A stretch of 8,660 bases of DNA from DATATB01 sp036268995 (GTDB lineage: Bacteria; Planctomycetota; Planctomycetia; Pirellulales; PNKZ01), in assembly GCA_036268995.1 (NCBI GenBank), contig DATATB010000013.1, forward strand, positions 1 to 8,660, read 5' to 3'. A program made the position numbers and the translations under genes. Positions 5,640 to 8,660 of the stretch are shown here, one piece after another. The notes under the pieces were generated by a model that was given only the letters and a program-made list of their open reading frames with translations, was not told the origin of the DNA and made no database searches. Position 1 is the stretch's first letter. Each line of letters begins with the position of its first letter.

Positions 5640-7225
5640 CCGCCAAACCTTCCGCTGCCCGCAATCCGGTCCCCACCGCCTCGCTGCGCGTGTACAACAC
5701 CCTCAGCAAGACTAAAGAGCCGCTCGAGACCGTCGAGCCCGGCAAGGTCGGCATCTATCTCTGCGGGCCGACCGTCTATAAGCCCAGCCACATCGGCCAC
5801 ATGGTTGGCCCCGTGATCTTCGACGCCATCAAGCGTTACCTGAACTACTGCGGTTATCAGGTGACGCTGGTCATCAACATCACCGACGTCGACGACAAGC
5901 TGATTGCCGAAAGTCATCGCCGCAAGATGACCATGCCCGATCTGGCCGAAGAGATGACGGCCGATTACATGCGCAACCTGGCGGCGATGGGCGTCGACAC
6001 GGTGGATCATTTTCCCCGGGCCACGACGCACATTCCGGACATCATCGCCCTGGTCCAGCGGCTGGAGAAGCAAGGTTTCGCTTACGTTTCGGACGGCGAC
6101 GTGTACTTTGAAGTCGCCAAAGACAGCGACTACGGCAAGCTCAGCCATCGCAGCGTCGAGGCCCTGCAAGGCGAAGGCGGCAGCACGGCCGAGCGGAAGC
6201 GTTCGGCGGCCGATTTTGCCCTGTGGAAAAAAGCGAAGCCCGGCGAGCCGTCGTGGGACAGTCCCTGGGGGCCTGGCCGGCCCGGCTGGCACATCGAGTG
6301 TTCGGCCATGAGCGGCCGGCTGCTGGGCGAGACGTTCGACATTCACGGCGGCGGCCTGGACTTGGTTTTCCCGCATCACGAAAACGAAATTGCCCAAAGC
6401 GAGTCGGCCCACGGCAAGCCGCAAGCCAAGTACTGGATGCACAACGGGCTGATGCAGTCTTCGAGCGAGATCGGCAAGGTCGGCGGCCGGCAGACCCGCG
6501 AAGTCGGCGTGGGCGACCAGGCCGCGCAAGAGGCCGGTAAGATCGGCAAGAGCAAAGGCGCCGCCCCCTTTAGCGAGCTGCTGGCGCGGTTTCCCGGCGA
6601 AGCGATTCGCTTTTTCCTGCTTGCCTCGCACTATCGCCGGCCCATCGATTTCAGCGACGAGCGCATCAGCGAAGTGCAGACCGGGCTGGACACGTTCTAT
6701 CGTTTCTTCGACCGCTACCAACGCATCACCGGCCAGGATTTTTACCAGGTGCCCTTCGCGGCCCATCGCCAGACGCCTGCCCCGCGATCCGAGGGCGAGC
6801 TGATGCAGCGCGTCGGCGAGCATCGCGAGCGGTTCCTGGAATTCATGGACGACGACTTCAACACGGGCGGAGCGATCGGCGACCTGTTCGAATTGGTGAA
6901 AACGCTCAATCGCTACGTCGACACCGCCAAGCTGGACGAAGCCGCCGCCCGCACGCCCGTGCAGCTCGACGCACTGCGCGAGGCGGTCGGCACGCTGCGC
7001 GAGCTGAGTGCCACGCTCGGCCTGTTTCGCCAACCGGCCGCAAAGCCCAAGAGCGGCGATGACGAATTAGTGGGCCGGCTGGTCGGCCTGTTCATTGAGT
7101 TGCGGGCCGAAGCTCGCAAGACCAAGAACTTTGCCATGGCCGATCGCATTCGTGCCGGCTTGACCGAGTTGGGCGTTACGCTCGAAGACCGTGCCGACGG
7201 CACCGGCTGGACGCTCAAACGCTAA
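5633..7225 (+). CDS. cysS: Cysteinyl-tRNA synthetase with an insertion before a variant KMSKS loop
   Basis: This class I aminoacyl-tRNA synthetase of 530 residues charges tRNA-Cys. The HIGH motif is at 53-56 (HIGH), within PSHIGHM. The zinc ligands that select cysteine match Cys44, Cys223 (HIECSAM), His248 and Glu252 (FPHHENE). ITDVDDK (83-89), PWGPGRPGWH and FDIHGGGLDL are family signatures. The KMSKS loop reads KIGKS (303-307), and 32 residues separate WMH (268-270) from it, against about nine in the Escherichia coli enzyme as I recall it. The extra stretch is Gly/Gln/Glu-rich. The C-terminal part has the helical DALR-like region (MDDDFNTGGAI) and ends in DGTGWTLKR. The ATG at 5633 overlaps the ispF stop; the first 17 residues before LRVYNTL are a low-conservation lead. 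It is probably co-transcribed and translationally coupled with ispF. Confidence 0.96.
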   Translation: MLTAKPSAARNPVPTASLRVYNTLSKTKEPLETVEPGKVGIYLCGPTVYKPSHIGHMVGPVIFDAIKRYLNYCGYQVTLVINITDVDDKLIAESHRRKMTMPDLAEEMTADYMRNLAAMGVDTVDHFPRATTHIPDIIALVQRLEKQGFAYVSDGDVYFEVAKDSDYGKLSHRSVEALQGEGGSTAERKRSAADFALWKKAKPGEPSWDSPWGPGRPGWHIECSAMSGRLLGETFDIHGGGLDLVFPHHENEIAQSESAHGKPQAKYWMHNGLMQSSSEIGKVGGRQTREVGVGDQAAQEAGKIGKSKGAAPFSELLARFPGEAIRFFLLASHYRRPIDFSDERISEVQTGLDTFYRFFDRYQRITGQDFYQVPFAAHRQTPAPRSEGELMQRVGEHRERFLEFMDDDFNTGGAIGDLFELVKTLNRYVDTAKLDEAAARTPVQLDALREAVGTLRELSATLGLFRQPAAKPKSGDDELVGRLVGLFIELRAEARKTKNFAMADRIRAGLTELGVTLEDRADGTGWTLKR

Positions 7226-7239
7226 GGATCGACCCGACG

Positions 7240-7782
7240 ATGATGCGGGAAAGTCCGGAGGACGCATGGCCGCGGGTCTTGGGCATTGATCCCGGCTTGA
7301 ATGTCACTGGCTATGGCGTGTTGCAGGTGGCGGCCGGCGGGCCGCGCGTGTGCGAAGCCGGCGTGGTGCGCGGCCGCGATCGCAAATCGCTCACGGCCCG
7401 GCTGGTCGAAATCCATCACGGCGTGGCGGAAGTGATCGCCGCCCTGCGGCCTTCGGTGATGGCGCTCGAGCAGTTGTATTCGCATTACCAGCGCCCGCGC
7501 ACGGCCATCTTGATGGGGCATGCCCGCGGCGTGATCTGCCTGGCGGCGGCCCAAGCCGGAATACCGGTGATGCATTACAGCGCCACCGAAGTCAAGAAAT
7601 CGCTGACCGGCAACGGCCGGGCGTCGAAAATCCAGATGCAGCAGGCCGTCGAGCGCGAGCTGCGATTGACCGAACGGCCCGAACCGCACGACGTGGGCGA
7701 CGCGCTGGCGATCGCCCTCTGCCATTACTATCGCCAGCCCGAATGGACCGCCCTGGCCCGCCAAACGCGCATGCGACGGTAG
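7240..7782 (+). CDS. ruvC: Crossover junction endodeoxyribonuclease RuvC
   Basis: RuvC is the dimeric resolvase that cuts Holliday junctions after RuvAB branch migration. The RNase H-like fold begins at VLGIDPGLNVTGYGV, and the four acidic catalytic residues are visible: Asp17 (GIDPG), Glu77 (ALEQLY), and Asp151 with Asp154 in PHDVGDALAIALCH. HARGV and VKKSLTGNGRASK are further family motifs. Its 180 residues are close to the usual length. The start at 7240 is one of two adjacent ATGs; AAGGA overlapping the cysS stop (7224-7228) lies 11 nt upstream. The ten residues before PRVLGID form a short extension. The gene begins 14 nt after cysS, which suggests the same transcript, and is followed by ruvA after a repeat-bearing spacer. 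It looks intact. Confidence 0.96.
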   Translation: MMRESPEDAWPRVLGIDPGLNVTGYGVLQVAAGGPRVCEAGVVRGRDRKSLTARLVEIHHGVAEVIAALRPSVMALEQLYSHYQRPRTAILMGHARGVICLAAAQAGIPVMHYSATEVKKSLTGNGRASKIQMQQAVERELRLTERPEPHDVGDALAIALCHYYRQPEWTALARQTRMRR

Positions 7783-7813
7783 GGCAGGGATTCAGTCTCA
7801 CGAGGTTTGTACC

Positions 7814-7950
<137 letters not shown>

Positions 7951-7990
7951 CGTTGGTACGAGTGCGGCGACACTTTTTTGCAACCTTTTA

Positions 7991-8016
7991 GAGGACGGGC
8001 AGTGATGCCCGCGTGA
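7991..8016 (+). promoter_or_regulatory. Shine-Dalgarno and three-codon mini-ORF overlapping the ruvA start
   Basis: GAGGA (7991-7995) stands 9 nt before an ATG at 8005 that reads ATG CCC GCG TGA. The TGA overlaps the ruvA GTG start (GTGA, 8013-8016). The ruvA GTG itself is 17 nt from GAGGA, too far for normal use. Ribosomes may therefore reach ruvA by reinitiation after the mini-ORF. It may also be coincidence. Confidence 0.35.
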
Positions 8017-8651
8017 AAGCCTTGATCACCAAAGTCACTGGCAAACTGCTGGCCCTGAACGAAGAAGAGCTGACGCTCGGAGTCGACGCGTTCGAGTACG
8101 AAGTGCGGATCCCCGACTTTTCGCGCCGCCAGTTGCAGGGCAAGATCGGCGAGACGATCAGCCTGTTCACGATCGAGTATCTGGAAGGCAATCCGATGCA
8201 GGGGCGGCTCACGCCCCGGCTGATCGGCTTTATGACGCCGGTCGAGCGCGAGTTCTTCGAGCTGGTCTGCTCGGTCGACGGCGTGGGGGTGAAAAAAGCG
8301 TTGCGGGCCATGGTGCGGCCAGTGCGCGAAGTGGCCATGGCCATCGAAGAGCAGGACGACAAGGTGCTCTCCAGCCTGCCGGGCGTGGGGCCGGCGCTGG
8401 CCGAGCGGATCATCGCCAAGCTGCGCCGCAAAGTGCCGAAGTTCGCGCTGATGGTCGCGCGGGACGAAGCCGCCAGTGCCGGCACGGATGTCGCCCGCGA
8501 CGTCGTCGACGAAACCTTCGAGGTGCTGCGCTCGCTGGGCCACTCCGATTCCGACGCCCGGCGGCTGGTGGATGCCGCCCTGGGCACGAAAAAGAAATTC
8601 GCCGACGTGCAATCGCTGCTCCAGGTCATCTACCAGCAATCGCACCGCTGA
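8013..8651 (+). CDS. ruvA: Holliday junction branch migration protein RuvA
   Basis: RuvA is the tetrameric junction-binding subunit that loads the RuvB helicase. Three domains are visible over 212 residues. The first is an N-terminal OB-fold (ITKVTGKLLAL to about 75). The second has two helix-hairpin-helix motifs (VDGVGVKKAL near 88-97 and LPGVGPALAERIIAKL near 122-137). The third is the C-terminal RuvB-binding domain (about 160-207: VVDETFEVLRSLGHSDSDARRLVDAAL). The OB-fold loop TIEYLEGNPMQGRLTPRLIGF is longer than the usual region leading to YGF. An in-frame TAG at 7989 limits the start to GTG 8013 or TTG 8022; the latter gives MITKVTGKLL, a more usual N-terminus. ruvB is not seen and may lie downstream. 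The gene is complete, ending 9 nt before the window edge. Confidence 0.95.
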   Translation: MKALITKVTGKLLALNEEELTLGVDAFEYEVRIPDFSRRQLQGKIGETISLFTIEYLEGNPMQGRLTPRLIGFMTPVEREFFELVCSVDGVGVKKALRAMVRPVREVAMAIEEQDDKVLSSLPGVGPALAERIIAKLRRKVPKFALMVARDEAASAGTDVARDVVDETFEVLRSLGHSDSDARRLVDAALGTKKKFADVQSLLQVIYQQSHR

Positions 8652-8660
8652 GAGTTCGGG

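Noticed and set aside
5636..7033. 465-codon minus-strand frame opposite cysS
   Set aside because: cysS is unmistakable on the plus strand; the opposite frame is a codon-bias shadow.
7257..7289. GGAGGA plus ATG (7266) near the ruvC start, suggesting a frameshifted ruvC N-terminus
   Set aside because: Removing one base would give ATG CCG CGG GTC in the ruvC frame, which is tempting. However, the SD-to-ATG spacing is only 3 nt and the annotated frame from 7240 is intact, so no frameshift needs to be assumed.

Overview
The window is GC-rich bacterial chromosome that most resembles a planctomycete, probably Pirellulales-like. This rests on four things: a Hanks-type kinase with a multi-spanning membrane tail, a CysRS with a long insertion just before a KIGKS signature loop, a RuvA with a lengthened OB-fold loop, and dispersed-looking palindromic repeats between genes. 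The assignment is inference from protein character and has not been checked by a database search.

Layout. 1-1230 (+) is the C-terminal part of a membrane-anchored serine/threonine kinase. Convergent to it, on the minus strand, lies a compact type II toxin-antitoxin module: a Phd/YefM-like antitoxin (1626-1934) followed by a RelE/ParE-like toxin (1304-1633) that starts at a GTG inside the antitoxin's end. A promoter and two palindromes sit upstream of it. 2063-4964 (-) is a three-gene ABC exporter operon: an ATPase and then two DUF990-type (ABC2_membrane_6) permeases. A 66-nt palindrome built from decamers and a 14-bp tandem repeat separate the ATPase from the permeases. The interval 4965-5156 is a divergent promoter region with a TATAAT box on each strand.

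On the plus strand follow ispF (isoprenoid MEP pathway) and cysS (cysteinyl-tRNA synthetase), which overlap by 7 nt, then ruvC and ruvA (Holliday junction processing). ruvC begins 14 nt after cysS, so ispF-cysS-ruvC may be one transcript. A 135-bp inverted-repeat element lies between ruvC and ruvA. ruvB is not in the window.

Most of the content is ordinary housekeeping genes. The points that deserve a second look are the ispF 5' end (no ATG, GTG or TTG start upstream of its essential metal ligands, and an in-frame TGA), the Shine-Dalgarno/mini-ORF arrangement before ruvA, the two structured intergenic repeats, the operator architecture of the toxin-antitoxin module, and the variant KMSKS region of CysRS. 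I see no clear sign of a wholly new multi-gene system.
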